A DNA stretch of 64,000 nucleotides. It comes from Sphingobacterium sp. lm-10 (GTDB lineage: Bacteria > Bacteroidota > Bacteroidia > Sphingobacteriales > Sphingobacteriaceae). The stretch spans positions 930,001 to 994,000 of the forward strand of contig NZ_JAMJWC010000002.1 of assembly GCF_023554555.1 (NCBI RefSeq). Direction: 5' to 3'. Below the pieces are notes generated by a model. It worked only from the letters and a program-made list of their open reading frames with translations. It searched no databases and was not told the DNA's origin. Positions 43,802-53,427 of this stretch are shown here, piece after piece; position 1 is the stretch's first letter, and each line of letters begins with the position of its first letter. Position numbers and translations under genes: made by a program.

Positions 43802-44617
43802 ATGATTAATAATATTTTTGTCGCGTTTGTTTTCGTGGTTTCCCTTAGCCTGATCGGTTGTACTAAGCGAGACCAAATAATTGTGGAAGGAAAGTTGCCA
43901 ATTGACTCCCTGGCAGAAGTAAGATTAATCAATTTGATGTCTGGTCAGCAGGTGTTCTCAGATACCATTACTCCATCTAGCTTTCGCTTGGAGATACCGG
44001 CCATTCAACAAGGGATTTATATGCTCGAAATTATTTGGAATAGATACCAATTAAGACCCAGTGAGCTGAAAGAGCGAGCAAGGTACCAAATGGAAGAGTT
44101 GCCGAAATATTATCTATCAAAAGCCCTGTGGGTAGATAGCAGTGGAGAGCAATATGTGGAAATTTCTGATGAAAATGAGCTACAACAGCACGAGTTGGAA
44201 TATAAACTCTTTACCCAATCAGAAATGTTACCCTTGCGTGCTGATGCAAGGCAAGAGAATGCGCGTGTATTTGAAAATTTTATAGCCATTGGTGTACGTT
44301 TTCATGCACACAATAAGGTAGTGCGAGATAGCATTAGGCAAAAACTTTACACCGCTAATGAGTCGGGAGCGTATGGGCAATCGAAGCAACTCAATGCACA
44401 GGTGGGAACGCAATGGATGGAGGGTGTAAAGGAACGTATGCAACACGAGGAAGTCGCTTACTTGCAGAGGTATGAGAAGTCTCCAATTGTGCCTTATGTA
44501 CTTTATGGCAAGGTAACCTCAAAAGAAGATTTTGTCTTATACCAACCTGTTTATGAGGCGCTGGATAAACCTGTGAAAGAAAAGGTAGGCGTTTGGTTTG
44601 CCCAATATATGGATTAG
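43802..44617 (+). CDS. Lipoprotein with DUF4369-like N-terminus
   Basis: The 271-residue protein has a lipoprotein signal (SLSLIGCTKR, Cys20). The N-terminal part (about 25-85) forms beta strands like DUF4369, the domain that precedes thioredoxin-like modules in many Bacteroidota proteins (IIVEGKLPIDSLAEVRLINL). No thioredoxin domain or CxxC follows here; the rest is helical and charged. The function is unknown. It is convergent with the FGE gene. Confidence 0.65.
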   Translation: MINNIFVAFVFVVSLSLIGCTKRDQIIVEGKLPIDSLAEVRLINLMSGQQVFSDTITPSSFRLEIPAIQQGIYMLEIIWNRYQLRPSELKERARYQMEELPKYYLSKALWVDSSGEQYVEISDENELQQHELEYKLFTQSEMLPLRADARQENARVFENFIAIGVRFHAHNKVVRDSIRQKLYTANESGAYGQSKQLNAQVGTQWMEGVKERMQHEEVAYLQRYEKSPIVPYVLYGKVTSKEDFVLYQPVYEALDKPVKEKVGVWFAQYMD

Positions 44618-44674
44618 TGCTTCACCCTACAATTAATCACTGCTTTTAGCGGTTCTCCATATTGGTCTGGATGT

Positions 44675-45730
44675 TTATTTTACGTCACTCACACAGCGAA
44701 AGCCTATGTGATTCGCCGTGCTATTTACTTCGCCCTTACCTCTTGCCCCAGTTTTATAGCCTTCACAATATTGATCATTGCACAAAAATGATCCGCCACG
44801 TTGTACGCGTTTTGCAGCCAGGGGCTCTTGTGGATCGTAGGACGAGTTGGGACCCTTCGGGTTAATCAATTCTTTGGTATCGTAGGTTGGATAATAATAA
44901 TCAGAACACCATTCCCAAACATTTCCAGACATATCATAGAGGCCAAAACTGTTAGCCGGAAAGGAACCTACCGGTGCGGTCTGGATGTATCCGTCTTCTT
45001 GAGTGTTGTTTGTAGGAAATTGGCCTTGGAAGATATTGGCTTGCCAACTGCCATCCTTTTTCAATTCGTCTCCCCAATAAAACTCACTAGATAAGTCTAG
45101 ATTTCCTTTCGCTGCATATTCCCACTCGGCTTCTGTAGGCAGGCGTTTGCCAGCCCACTTGGCGTAAGCTTCCGCGTCATCGTAGGCGATATGTACTACT
45201 GGGTGGTTGTCCCGACCAATAATGTTGCTTTGCGAGCCTTCAGGATGACGCCAAGATGCGCCAGGAACAAAATCCCACCATTGAAGGTAGTTTTGAAGGT
45301 TTGTATCCGAATCAGGGGTGGTAAATACCGCAGAACCGACTACTAGTAATGCGGTATCTACTCCTGGAAAATCTTGTGGATATAATGGACGTTCGGCCAC
45401 CGTAACATAATTGGTCTCTTCCACAAAACGTGCAAACTGTGCATTGGTAACGGCATATACATCGACCCAATAGGAGGAAAGCGTTACTTGGCGTATCACG
45501 CCAGCATCAGCAAAACGGGGATTTCCCATAGAAAATGTGTCGCCTTCTATCAGGATCATGTCAACACGATCTTTGTCCACCGATACTGTTGGTGTCGACA
45601 CGTGTTGCTTGACTGTAAAGGAGGATCGGGAGACCAAATTCTCACTACAGCAAACCGGCAGTTCTTGTGCATATATTGCAGTCAGTATGCAAAAAAAGGT
45701 TAGTAATAGTGCCGTGGTCTTTTTATTCAT
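44675..45730 (-). CDS. Exported formylglycine-generating enzyme (FGE / SUMF1 family)
   Basis: The 351-residue protein starts at ATG 45730 with a signal peptide (cleavage near TAIYAQ); a longer frame to 45820 is unlikely. It has the FGE-sulfatase fold with FSMGNPRFADAG, VTNAQFARFVEETNY, RLPTEAEWEYAAKG and MSGNVWEWCSDYY. In the C-terminal active site, Cys317 and Cys322 in RGGSFLCNDQYCEGYK match the two cysteines that bind copper in genuine FGE. It should therefore convert a sulfatase Cys to formylglycine in the periplasm; no sulfatase is in this window. Confidence 0.92.
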   Translation of the reverse strand: MNKKTTALLLTFFCILTAIYAQELPVCCSENLVSRSSFTVKQHVSTPTVSVDKDRVDMILIEGDTFSMGNPRFADAGVIRQVTLSSYWVDVYAVTNAQFARFVEETNYVTVAERPLYPQDFPGVDTALLVVGSAVFTTPDSDTNLQNYLQWWDFVPGASWRHPEGSQSNIIGRDNHPVVHIAYDDAEAYAKWAGKRLPTEAEWEYAAKGNLDLSSEFYWGDELKKDGSWQANIFQGQFPTNNTQEDGYIQTAPVGSFPANSFGLYDMSGNVWEWCSDYYYPTYDTKELINPKGPNSSYDPQEPLAAKRVQRGGSFLCNDQYCEGYKTGARGKGEVNSTANHIGFRCVSDVK

Positions 45731-45800
45731 TCTTATACGATCAACTGTAAATCTATATATTATTTTACAATATGTTTTTTTAGCCGTATTCCTTCTACAG

Positions 45801-45841
45801 CAAAGAAAGGCACGATCCAATTTGGATCGTGCCTTTCTTTG
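45801..45841 (-). terminator. Terminator of the Nfu gene
   Basis: Two perfect 20-nt arms around one central T (45821) form a strong hairpin with CAAAGAAAGGCACGATCC at its base. On the minus strand it ends in TTTCTTTG. It lies 33 nt after the stop of the gene at 45875. Confidence 0.8.
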
Positions 45842-45874
45842 TTTCGCATTACAATGTCGATAAGGTATTTGATA

Positions 45875-46429
45875 TTACATGGCTTCTGCCACCACTTCTT
45901 CTACATCAGGCACCATTCTTTTTAATAGACCTTCGATACCGGCTTTCAGCGTAATTGTGGAAGACGGACAACCGCTACAAGAACCGCGAAGCTCCACCGT
46001 GACAATGCCGTTATCAAAAGATTTATAGGCTATCGCTCCACCATCTTGCTCCACCGCAGGGCGTACATAGTCGTGCAAGACTTGTTGAATTTTGACCTCC
46101 GTTTCGGTTCCCTCGAAAGATACGTTCTCATCCGCAACGACTTCTTGTACCTTCAACTCTGACTCTACGGCACCTTTTACAAACTCTTTCAATAAGCTTT
46201 CAATGTCGCTCCAATCGGCGTCATCTGTCTTGGTGACAGTGACAAAATTGCTCGCGAAAAACACGCCGTTCACGAAGTTGAACTTAAAAAGTTCTCTAGC
46301 AAAAGGAGATGCCTGCGCTTTCTCCTGATCCGGGAAATCCACACTTCCATTGATCAATAACTTATTGACCAAAAACTTCATGGTAGCAGGATTTGGTGTT
46401 GTTTCTGTATATACGTTTATCGTAGCCAT
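45875..46429 (-). CDS. NifU/Nfu-type iron-sulfur scaffold protein
   Basis: The 184-residue protein has an Nfu N-terminal domain (TTPNPATMKFLVNKLLINGS) and a C-terminal NifU-like domain with the cluster-binding CxxC in GSCSGCPSSTITLK. It delivers [4Fe-4S] clusters to target enzymes. It is a monocistronic gene with a promoter box 27 nt upstream and a strong hairpin downstream. Confidence 0.95.
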   Translation of the reverse strand: MATINVYTETTPNPATMKFLVNKLLINGSVDFPDQEKAQASPFARELFKFNFVNGVFFASNFVTVTKTDDADWSDIESLLKEFVKGAVESELKVQEVVADENVSFEGTETEVKIQQVLHDYVRPAVEQDGGAIAYKSFDNGIVTVELRGSCSGCPSSTITLKAGIEGLLKRMVPDVEEVVAEAM

Positions 46430-46456
46430 GGTAATTTCAAATGGGTATAACTTTTA

Positions 46457-46464
46457 CAAATATA
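46457..46464 (-). promoter_or_regulatory. -7 promoter box of the Nfu gene
   Basis: TATATTTG on the minus strand fits TAnnTTTG, 27 nt before the ATG. Confidence 0.45.
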
Positions 46465-46489
46465 CGTGATGCAACTTTTACACACGTCA

Positions 46490-47854
46490 TTAATCCGTAA
46501 AACCTGCGACTTTCACACCGATATAATTGCTCGGCGATATAGCGATCAGTTCCTGTTTTACGTCTTCCGAAATGTTCAAATTAGTGACAAATTCGGCAAT
46601 AGTATCTTGTGTTATATGCGTATTTGTCCGCGTAAGATCTTTTAATGCCTCGTATGGCTTCGGATAACCTTCTCTACGAAGAATCGTTTGAATGGCCTCA
46701 GCCACTACCGCCCAGTTATTTTCCAGATCTTTCGCTAAAGCATCTTGATTCAGGATCAGTTTACGCAATCCGCGTAAAGTAGATTTGAAAGCAATCAAGG
46801 TATGCCCAAATGGTACGCCGATATTGCGGAGTACGGTAGAATCCGTAAGATCGCGCTGTAACCTAGATATCGGTAATTTGGCTGCCAAATGCTCGAAAAT
46901 TGCATTAGCAATGCCCAAGTTGCCTTCTGCATTTTCAAAATCAATAGGATTTACCTTATGTGGCATGGCCGATGAGCCGATCTGTCCGGCGGTGATTTTT
47001 TGTTTGAAATAATCGATAGAAATGTATGACCACACATCTCTACACAAATCGATCAATATATTATTGATGCGTTTCAGGGCATCGCAACTCGCTGCAAAAT
47101 TATCATAGTGCTCAATCTGGGTAGTGGTCTGCGAGCGAGTTAGTCCCAGATTTTCCTGCACGAACTGGTTTCCAAATGCTACCCAGTCTTGCGTTGGATA
47201 AGCCACTGTATGTGCATTGAAATTGCCAGTAGCACCGCCAAATTTTGCCGCATGCGGTACTTGTGCCAGCAATTCCAATTGCTTTTCTAAGCGCTCGACA
47301 AATACAAAAATTTCTTTACCCAACGTCGTCGGAGAGGCGGGCTGCCCATGCGTGCGCGCCAACATAGGAATGTCTCGCCATTGGGAAGCTAGATCTTTCA
47401 ATTCATTCACTAACTCCTGTACGGTTGGTAGGTAAACTGCTTCCAAGGCCGCTTTCCACGAGTATGGAATCGCCGTGTTATTGATGTCTTGAGAGGTAAG
47501 TCCGAAATGGATGAATTCCAACGAATCGTGCAAGCCTAACAATTCGAATTGATGTTTTAGGAAATATTCCACGGCTTTTACGTCATGGTTAGTCACCTTC
47601 TCCGTGTCTTTAATCCATTGCGCGTCTTCCAAACTGAAGTTCTGGTATATTTCACGCAACTTGTTGTTCAGGCTGCCATCCAGATGTGCCATCTGTGGAA
47701 TGCCTGATGTACTCAGGGCAATAAAATACTCTACTTCAACCAATACACGATATTTGATCAACGCAAATTCGGAAAAGTAGGCAGAAAGCTCGTTTGTAGT
47801 ATGGTAATACCTGCCATCGATAGGAGTGACAGCAGTTAATGGAGATAATGTCAT
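46490..47854 (-). CDS. purB: Adenylosuccinate lyase
   Basis: The enzyme removes fumarate from adenylosuccinate and SAICAR in purine synthesis. The 454 residues show the fumarase/aspartase superfamily signature GSSAMPHKVNPIDFENAEGN, a catalytic His in ARTHGQPASPTTLG, and an N-terminal TPIDGRYYH typical of PurB. A clear promoter lies upstream. It is a single-gene unit. Confidence 0.98.
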   Translation of the reverse strand: MTLSPLTAVTPIDGRYYHTTNELSAYFSEFALIKYRVLVEVEYFIALSTSGIPQMAHLDGSLNNKLREIYQNFSLEDAQWIKDTEKVTNHDVKAVEYFLKHQFELLGLHDSLEFIHFGLTSQDINNTAIPYSWKAALEAVYLPTVQELVNELKDLASQWRDIPMLARTHGQPASPTTLGKEIFVFVERLEKQLELLAQVPHAAKFGGATGNFNAHTVAYPTQDWVAFGNQFVQENLGLTRSQTTTQIEHYDNFAASCDALKRINNILIDLCRDVWSYISIDYFKQKITAGQIGSSAMPHKVNPIDFENAEGNLGIANAIFEHLAAKLPISRLQRDLTDSTVLRNIGVPFGHTLIAFKSTLRGLRKLILNQDALAKDLENNWAVVAEAIQTILRREGYPKPYEALKDLTRTNTHITQDTIAEFVTNLNISEDVKQELIAISPSNYIGVKVAGFTD

Positions 47855-47874
47855 GATAAACTTTATTTGGGACT

Positions 47875-47906
47875 CAAAAATACAAAATTGCCCCTAGTTC
47901 AACAAA
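47875..47906 (-). promoter_or_regulatory. Promoter of purB
   Basis: On the minus strand TTTG (47906-47903) and TATTTTTG (47882-47875) are separated by 20 nt. Both boxes match the Bacteroidota consensus TTTG-N19-21-TAnnTTTG exactly. The -7 box lies 20 nt before the ATG. Confidence 0.75.
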
Positions 47907-47930
47907 CACTATTTAAGGTTATGAAAACAA

Positions 47931-47954
47931 CAAAGGCCCATAAATGGGCCTTTG
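47931..47954 (-). terminator. Terminator of the small lipoprotein gene at 47979
   Basis: CAAAGGCCCAT and ATGGGCCTTTG form an 11-bp stem with AA as the loop. It is followed on the minus strand by TTGTTTTC and lies 24 nt after the stop. Confidence 0.8.
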
Positions 47955-47978
47955 CAGTATTTCCGTTTTTAGTTCGGA

Positions 47979-48173
47979 TTATTGAACGTTCTCGATAGTA
48001 TCAGTAGTAACAGTAGTGTCAGTAACTACAGCAGTAGTATCCAACTCAACGTTCTCTTCGATCAACAAAGTAGTGTCAGCAGTTTCTTCAGTTTTCTCAG
48101 CAGAGTTGTTACAAGCTGTGAATCCTACTGTTAACGCTAGACCTAAAAATCCGAATTTGAATAAGTTTTTCAT
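47979..48173 (-). CDS. Small acidic Thr-rich lipoprotein
   Basis: The 64-residue protein has a lipoprotein signal (MKNLFKFGFLGLALTVGFTA then Cys). The 43-residue mature part is only Thr, Asp, Glu, Val and a few others (ELDTTAVVTDTTVTTDTIEN), so it is probably disordered and acidic. I know no function. It has its own strong terminator. Confidence 0.7.
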   Translation of the reverse strand: MKNLFKFGFLGLALTVGFTACNNSAEKTEETADTTLLIEENVELDTTAVVTDTTVTTDTIENVQ

Positions 48174-48404
48174 TTTACTAGTTTTCTATTTAATTAAAAC
48201 AAATTTGTTTATTTAATCCTTAATACCCCGCACCACATTTAGGTAACCCTCTAATTATATTTTATTTTTAATATTTATGTAATGGCTTTATTATGAGTGT
48301 TATAAATATTTTAAATATCGCTTTAATTTCAAAAAATCATCATTTTACTTGCTAAAACTATTTCTGTTTCGAATTGTTGTTATACCGTACAAAAGTGTTT
48401 CCGG

Positions 48405-49754
48405 ATGATTAGTAAGATTAAAAATATGATGAAGTTCGCGAAGTCCATCGACTTCAACGAACTGGAGAAGCTTTCTAAAAAAGTAGACTTAGGCGAGGTA
48501 ATCGGCGCGGTATCCAAAATGGATGAAAAGCAGCTGCAGATGGCCATGAAGATGCTCACGGGTTCTAAAAAGAAGAAGGAATCTCCTCCCATCAATGCTG
48601 ACTTTTACGGCGTAGAACAAAAATTATCTGCCGAAGATCACGCTTTGAAGATGAAAGTACGCGCTTTCTTGGAAGCAGAGATTAAGCCTATTGTCAATAA
48701 TTATTGGTTACACGATGATTTTCCTTTCGAGATTATTCCTAAGCTCGCAGAGCTAAATATCTGTGGTTATGTATACGACGGCTATGGCTGTGCGGGTGGA
48801 TCATCCTTGATGGATGGTATCATAGCCAGCGAATTTGGTCGTATTGATCCTTCTATTGCTACATTCTTGGGCGTTCAAAGCGGTTTGGCTATGGGTTCCA
48901 TTTATTTATGTGGATCCGAGGAGCAAAAGCAAGAGTGGCTACCGCAAATGCAACAGTTGAAGAAGATTGGAGCATTTGGACTGACCGAACCTGAAGTAGG
49001 ATCTGGTACCGCAGGTGGATTAACCACTACGTGTAAAAAAACGGCGGACGGATGGGTGCTTAACGGCCAAAAGAAATGGATTGGTAATGCTACTTTCTCT
49101 GATATTACCATCATATGGGCACGAGATTTAGATGATAGTCAGGTTAAAGGTTTTATAGTACGGAAAGAAAATCCGGGGTTTTCTGTGGAGAAAATTAAAG
49201 GAAAAATGGCATTACGTATCGTACAGAACGGTTTGATTACCATGACCGATTGTATCGTGCCGGAATCGGATCGTTTGCAAAATGCAAACAGCTTCCGAGA
49301 TACGGCAAAGGTGCTGCAAATGACACGTGCGGGCGTAGCCTGGATGGCCGTAGGGTGTGCGCGCGGTGCGTATGAGAACGCATTAGAATATACATTGAAG
49401 CGTGAGCAATTTGGAAAGCCAATTGCTTCTTTCCAGCTTATCCAAAATCATTTGGTAGAGATGCTCTCCAATCTGACGGCTATGCAGACGTTGGTATTTC
49501 GCTTATCCGAAATGCAAGACGAAGGGACACTCAAGGATGAACATGCTTCCTTAGCCAAGGTGTTTTGTACGCTTCGCACACGCGATATCGTATCGCGCGC
49601 TCGCGAAGTGATGGGAGGTAATGGCATTTTGTTGGAATACAATGTGGCGCGCTTCCTGGCAGATGCTGAAGCCATCTATTCTTACGAAGGTACCAAGGAG
49701 ATTAACTCGTTGATTGTAGGAAGAAGTATTACTGGATTCAGCGCCTTTGTGTAG
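48405..49754 (+). CDS. Acyl-CoA dehydrogenase (glutaryl-CoA dehydrogenase-like) with N-terminal extension
   Basis: The 449-residue flavoprotein has the family core: GLTEPEVGSGTAGGLTT (FAD/acyl-CoA site), NGQKKWIGNATFSD, and the C-terminal catalytic base in SYEGTKEINSLIVGRSITG, whose spacing matches glutaryl-CoA dehydrogenases. Residues 1-65 are an extra charged helical extension (KKVDLGEVIGAVSKMDEKQL and a Lys4 run) not found in most family members. The true substrate may differ from glutaryl-CoA. It stands alone and is convergent with yidC. Confidence 0.88.
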   Translation: MISKIKNMMKFAKSIDFNELEKLSKKVDLGEVIGAVSKMDEKQLQMAMKMLTGSKKKKESPPINADFYGVEQKLSAEDHALKMKVRAFLEAEIKPIVNNYWLHDDFPFEIIPKLAELNICGYVYDGYGCAGGSSLMDGIIASEFGRIDPSIATFLGVQSGLAMGSIYLCGSEEQKQEWLPQMQQLKKIGAFGLTEPEVGSGTAGGLTTTCKKTADGWVLNGQKKWIGNATFSDITIIWARDLDDSQVKGFIVRKENPGFSVEKIKGKMALRIVQNGLITMTDCIVPESDRLQNANSFRDTAKVLQMTRAGVAWMAVGCARGAYENALEYTLKREQFGKPIASFQLIQNHLVEMLSNLTAMQTLVFRLSEMQDEGTLKDEHASLAKVFCTLRTRDIVSRAREVMGGNGILLEYNVARFLADAEAIYSYEGTKEINSLIVGRSITGFSAFV

Positions 49755-49775
49755 TAAAGAAGCATTAGTGGTCAT

Positions 49776-49813
49776 AAAAAAGGGCTGAACATCGATATGT
49801 TCAGCCCTTTTTT
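49776..49813. terminator. Bidirectional terminator between acyl-CoA dehydrogenase and yidC
   Basis: AAAAAAGGGCTGAACAT and ATGTTCAGCCCTTTTTT form a 17-bp stem with a CGAT loop. T runs occur on both strands. Confidence 0.9.
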
Positions 49814-49833
49814 ATGGTAACCAAGTAGTGGTA

Positions 49834-51639
49834 TTATTTGTTCTTTTTCTGATTCTGCGCAGTTTGTTGCTGACGCATCATATCTTCCATACGTTTTTGG
49901 AAGGTAGATGTTTTCTTTTCAGCCTGTGGCTTCTTCTTGAAAGCTTCAATTTTTGCCAAGATCTTATCATCATCAATGAATTGACGAATAATGACCTGAG
50001 TTAAGAAGGTAAATACCGCTGCCAAGAAATAATAATAGTTCAATCCCGCAGGGAAGTTATTTAATAGGAAGAAGAACATCAATGGCATGATATAGCCAAT
50101 ATATTTCATCTGTCCTACAGCACCCGCACCCGATGTCGTATTGTTATACCAAGTGGTCAACAAAGTGGTGATGGTCATCAATACACACATCAAGGAAATG
50201 TGGTCAATACCGAAGATGATTGGTGCAAAAGAGATAGGCGAATCGTATGTAGACAAATCTTTTACCCACATGAAGGATTCTCCTCGCAACTCAAATAAGT
50301 TAGGGAAGAAGAAAAAGAAGGCTAATGTAAACGGCATTTGCAGCACCAAAGGAAGACAGCCTCCCAATGGATTAACGCCAGCCTGTTTGTATAGCTTCAT
50401 CTGCTCCTGCTGCAAAAGCATCGGATTATCTTCGCCGACTTTCGCTTTGATCTCATCCAATTGTGGTTTCAATACCCGCATTTTAGCCATCGACAGGTAT
50501 GACTTGTAGGTGAGAGGGAACATAGCACCTTTCAGCAACACGGTCAATATTAGGATCACGATACCGTAAGACAAGGCGAATCCATCCAAGAAGTCAAAGA
50601 TTGGAACCGTAATAAAACGGTTGATCCAACTGATTGGGCCCCAGCCCATATTGATAATCTTGTTGTAATCATTTCCTTCGGCCTTTAGGGTGTTATACTG
50701 ATTTGGCCCAAAGAAGAAGTTTAAATTATAGCGTTCATCTCTGCCATTATTGACTAGTTCTGTTTTCGCTTTGTAAAACTTCACAATGCTATCGCTAGTA
50801 CCACCGCGAACCGTCAATTCGACGTTGTCGAAACCTTCTTTGCTCGAAAGGATGTTGGAGAAATAGTGCTGCTTGAAGGCAATCCAGTTCACCTTTTCTT
50901 CTACGGTCTCTTCATCATCCTTGCTCTCCGATAAATGATCGATATTACCTTCTGTATCACGGTAGTAGATAGACGATTTGTCTCTTTCCGAAGAAATGTT
51001 CTTTTCCTTTTGCGTAAGGATCGTTTCCCAATTCAGAAAAATGCTTTTTGACTTAACATCAATGGTATTATGAATACCTTTTGTTTCGATAGCCAAGCCC
51101 ACGTTGTAGCTGTCGCTTTCTAAGGTATAAATATAATCGATGTATTGCGCGTCAGAATAATTGAGGCGCATGGTGAGTGCACCGTCGTTGCCACCCTGCG
51201 AACTAAAATACAATTCATTGGTATTCACCGCTTTTCCTGGGACATTAAATTCCAATCCGAAGCTGTTGTGATCTCCGCTAAATAAAATCAACGGACTGCC
51301 ATCAAAATTTTGCTGACCTTTCAGTTCAACAGATTTTATGCGACCCCCTTTGCTGGAAATATGAGCAATGATTTTCTCATTTTCCAATTTAATCAATTCT
51401 TCGCTACCAAAACTACTAGAGCCAAATGGTTCATTTAATCTGGCTGAATCTACTTCGTTAGATTCTACAATAGTTTGTAAAGAATCCTTCACTGGAGCTA
51501 ATCCTTGTTTTACTCGCTCGGTAGAATCTTGACGAGCCTTTTCTGCATTAATCTCCTGCTCTGAAGGTTTCATGAGGTAAAAAGAACCTGCGAAGATGGC
51601 AAATATCAGGATCAGCCCGATAATATTATTTCTATCCAT
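49834..51639 (-). CDS. yidC: Membrane protein insertase YidC
   Basis: The 601-residue inner-membrane protein has an N-terminal helix (IIGLILIFAIFAGSFYLM), a large periplasmic domain (about 40-350), then the conserved insertase core of about five helices (LTYKSYLSMAKMRVLKPQ, NPLGGCLPLVLQMPF, FLLNNFPAGLNYYYF) and a basic C-terminal tail for ribosome binding. It inserts proteins into the inner membrane with or without Sec. It follows pyrG by 28 nt in the same transcription unit. Confidence 0.97.
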   Translation of the reverse strand: MDRNNIIGLILIFAIFAGSFYLMKPSEQEINAEKARQDSTERVKQGLAPVKDSLQTIVESNEVDSARLNEPFGSSSFGSEELIKLENEKIIAHISSKGGRIKSVELKGQQNFDGSPLILFSGDHNSFGLEFNVPGKAVNTNELYFSSQGGNDGALTMRLNYSDAQYIDYIYTLESDSYNVGLAIETKGIHNTIDVKSKSIFLNWETILTQKEKNISSERDKSSIYYRDTEGNIDHLSESKDDEETVEEKVNWIAFKQHYFSNILSSKEGFDNVELTVRGGTSDSIVKFYKAKTELVNNGRDERYNLNFFFGPNQYNTLKAEGNDYNKIINMGWGPISWINRFITVPIFDFLDGFALSYGIVILILTVLLKGAMFPLTYKSYLSMAKMRVLKPQLDEIKAKVGEDNPMLLQQEQMKLYKQAGVNPLGGCLPLVLQMPFTLAFFFFFPNLFELRGESFMWVKDLSTYDSPISFAPIIFGIDHISLMCVLMTITTLLTTWYNNTTSGAGAVGQMKYIGYIMPLMFFFLLNNFPAGLNYYYFLAAVFTFLTQVIIRQFIDDDKILAKIEAFKKKPQAEKKTSTFQKRMEDMMRQQQTAQNQKKNK

Positions 51640-51667
51640 TTTTACTTATTTTCTCTCTTTTTAAAGG

Positions 51668-53284
51668 TTATTTGCTCGCTGTTTTCTTATGTGTCAACGC
51701 AGCGGCTACAAAACTAACAAAAAGTGGGTGAGGATTTGCTACTGTTGATTTTAATTCCGGGTGAAATTGTCCGGCTACATAAAAAGGATGATCCTTTAGC
51801 TCCACGATTTCCACTAAGCCGGTTTCTGGATTCTTACCAGAAGCAATCATCCCAGCTTCCTCGAATTGGGCGAGGTAGTCGTTGTTGAATTCATAGCGAT
51901 GGCGGTGGCGTTCCGTGATCTTGGATTTACCATAGATCGCATGCGCTTTTGTCCCCTTACGTAGATCACAGTCATATGCACCTAATCGCATGGTACCACC
52001 CATATTTTTGATCGTTTTTTGCTCTTCCATCAAGTTGATGACCGGATGTTTGGTGCTCTCATCCATCTCAAAACTGTTCGCATCTTTTAATGACAGCACA
52101 TTCCGAGCAAATTCAATGACCGAGCATTGCATTCCTAAACAGATACCGAAGAAAGGAATACGTTGCTCGCGAACGTATTTGATCGCAACTAGCTTTCCTT
52201 CCAACCCGCGCGCGCCAAAGCCTGGTGCTACAAGTATACCGTCTAATCCTTTTAGCTTATCTGCCACATTCTCCTCATTGATGCTTTCTGCGGCAATGGA
52301 TTTTACTTTTACTTTCGTTTCATTGGCAGAGCCTGCATGGATAAACGCTTCCGCAATGGATTTGTATGCATCAGGCAACTCAATGTATTTCCCCACCAAG
52401 CCGATGTTGACTTCATTCGTCGGATTTTTTAATTTACCTAAAAATGTCTTCCAGTTTTCTAAATTGGGTTCTACTTTGGTCGACAATTTTAATTTGGTCA
52501 GCACCGTTTTGTCCAACTGCTCCTTCAACATCAATAAAGGTACATCGTAGATGGTCGAAGCATCGATAGATTCCACCACCGCGTTGATATTTACGTTGCA
52601 AAACAACGCCAATTTTTTACGGATATCCTGTGTCAGTTTATGTTCGGTACGGCAAACCAGGATGTCTGGCTGTATACCATATTCCAGTAATGTTTTTACC
52701 GAATGTTGTGTCGGTTTGGTTTTCAATTCACCTGCTGCCGCCAAGTAAGGGATCAACGTCAAATGAATCACCAAAGAATCATTATTACCTAATTCCCAAC
52801 GCAACTGTCTAACTGCCTCAATGAATGGAAGCGACTCAATATCGCCCACTGTACCACCTAATTCGGTGATGATGATATCGTATTCGCCCGAATCACCTAA
52901 TAGTTGCATCCGGCGCTTAATCTCGTCGGTGATATGTGGTACTACCTGTACTGTTTTTCCTAAGTACGCACCAGCACGCTCTTGTTGGATTACATGTTGG
53001 TAAATACGTCCGGTTGTTACATTATTAGCCTGTGAAGTGGGTACATTCAAAAACCGCTCGTAGTGGCCCAAATCTAAGTCGGTCTCTGCACCGTCTTCCG
53101 TTACGAAACATTCGCCATGTTCGTAAGGATTTAAGGTTCCTGGATCGATATTGATGTATGGGTCAAATTTTTGGATGGTAACTTTGAGTCCGCGTGCTTG
53201 GAGAAGTTTTGCCAGAGAAGCTGCAATAATGCCTTTTCCCAATGACGAAGTTACGCCGCCCGTAACAAAGATGTATTTACTCAT
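51668..53284 (-). CDS. pyrG: CTP synthase
   Basis: The enzyme makes CTP from UTP, ATP and glutamine. The 538 residues have an N-terminal amidoligase domain ([17 protein letters not shown]-loop) and a C-terminal class I glutamine amidotransferase domain with the nucleophile in [10 protein letters not shown] and the His/Glu in QFHPELKS. It is followed by yidC, and a -7 box TATCTTTG lies 71 nt upstream. Confidence 0.98.
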   Translation of the reverse strand: MSKYIFVTGGVTSSLGKGIIAASLAKLLQARGLKVTIQKFDPYINIDPGTLNPYEHGECFVTEDGAETDLDLGHYERFLNVPTSQANNVTTGRIYQHVIQQERAGAYLGKTVQVVPHITDEIKRRMQLLGDSGEYDIIITELGGTVGDIESLPFIEAVRQLRWELGNNDSLVIHLTLIPYLAAAGELKTKPTQHSVKTLLEYGIQPDILVCRTEHKLTQDIRKKLALFCNVNINAVVESIDASTIYDVPLLMLKEQLDKTVLTKLKLSTKVEPNLENWKTFLGKLKNPTNEVNIGLVGKYIELPDAYKSIAEAFIHAGSANETKVKVKSIAAESINEENVADKLKGLDGILVAPGFGARGLEGKLVAIKYVREQRIPFFGICLGMQCSVIEFARNVLSLKDANSFEMDESTKHPVINLMEEQKTIKNMGGTMRLGAYDCDLRKGTKAHAIYGKSKITERHRHRYEFNNDYLAQFEEAGMIASGKNPETGLVEIVELKDHPFYVAGQFHPELKSTVANPHPLFVSFVAAALTHKKTASK

Positions 53285-53355
53285 AGTAATTGAAGGGTTT
53301 TGAGCGATAATCCATCCCTTAAAAGCAATGGAAAATCTGTCTTTTGTACGGGGTA

Positions 53356-53363
53356 CAAAGATA
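53356..53363 (-). promoter_or_regulatory. -7 promoter box of pyrG-yidC
   Basis: TATCTTTG on the minus strand matches TAnnTTTG, 71 nt before the pyrG ATG. The -33 box is not clear. The long leader could allow attenuation, but I saw no hairpin. Confidence 0.4.
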
Positions 53364-53400
53364 GTATTTTTTTTGTGCTTTACGGCTAAAAATGAATATA

Positions 53401-53417
53401 CCCACCCAACGGGTGGG
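53401..53417 (-). terminator. Small hairpin after the GHL10-like gene
   Basis: CCCACCC and GGGTGGG flank AAC to form a 7-bp GC stem, followed at a distance by ATTCATTTTT on the minus strand. It lies 10 nt after the stop of the gene at 53428. The T run is not directly next to the stem, so strength is uncertain. Confidence 0.5.
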
Positions 53418-53427
53418 CATCAGGAAG

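Noticed and set aside
44228..44446. 72-codon frame antisense to the DUF4369-like gene
   Set aside because: No start context and no conserved features.
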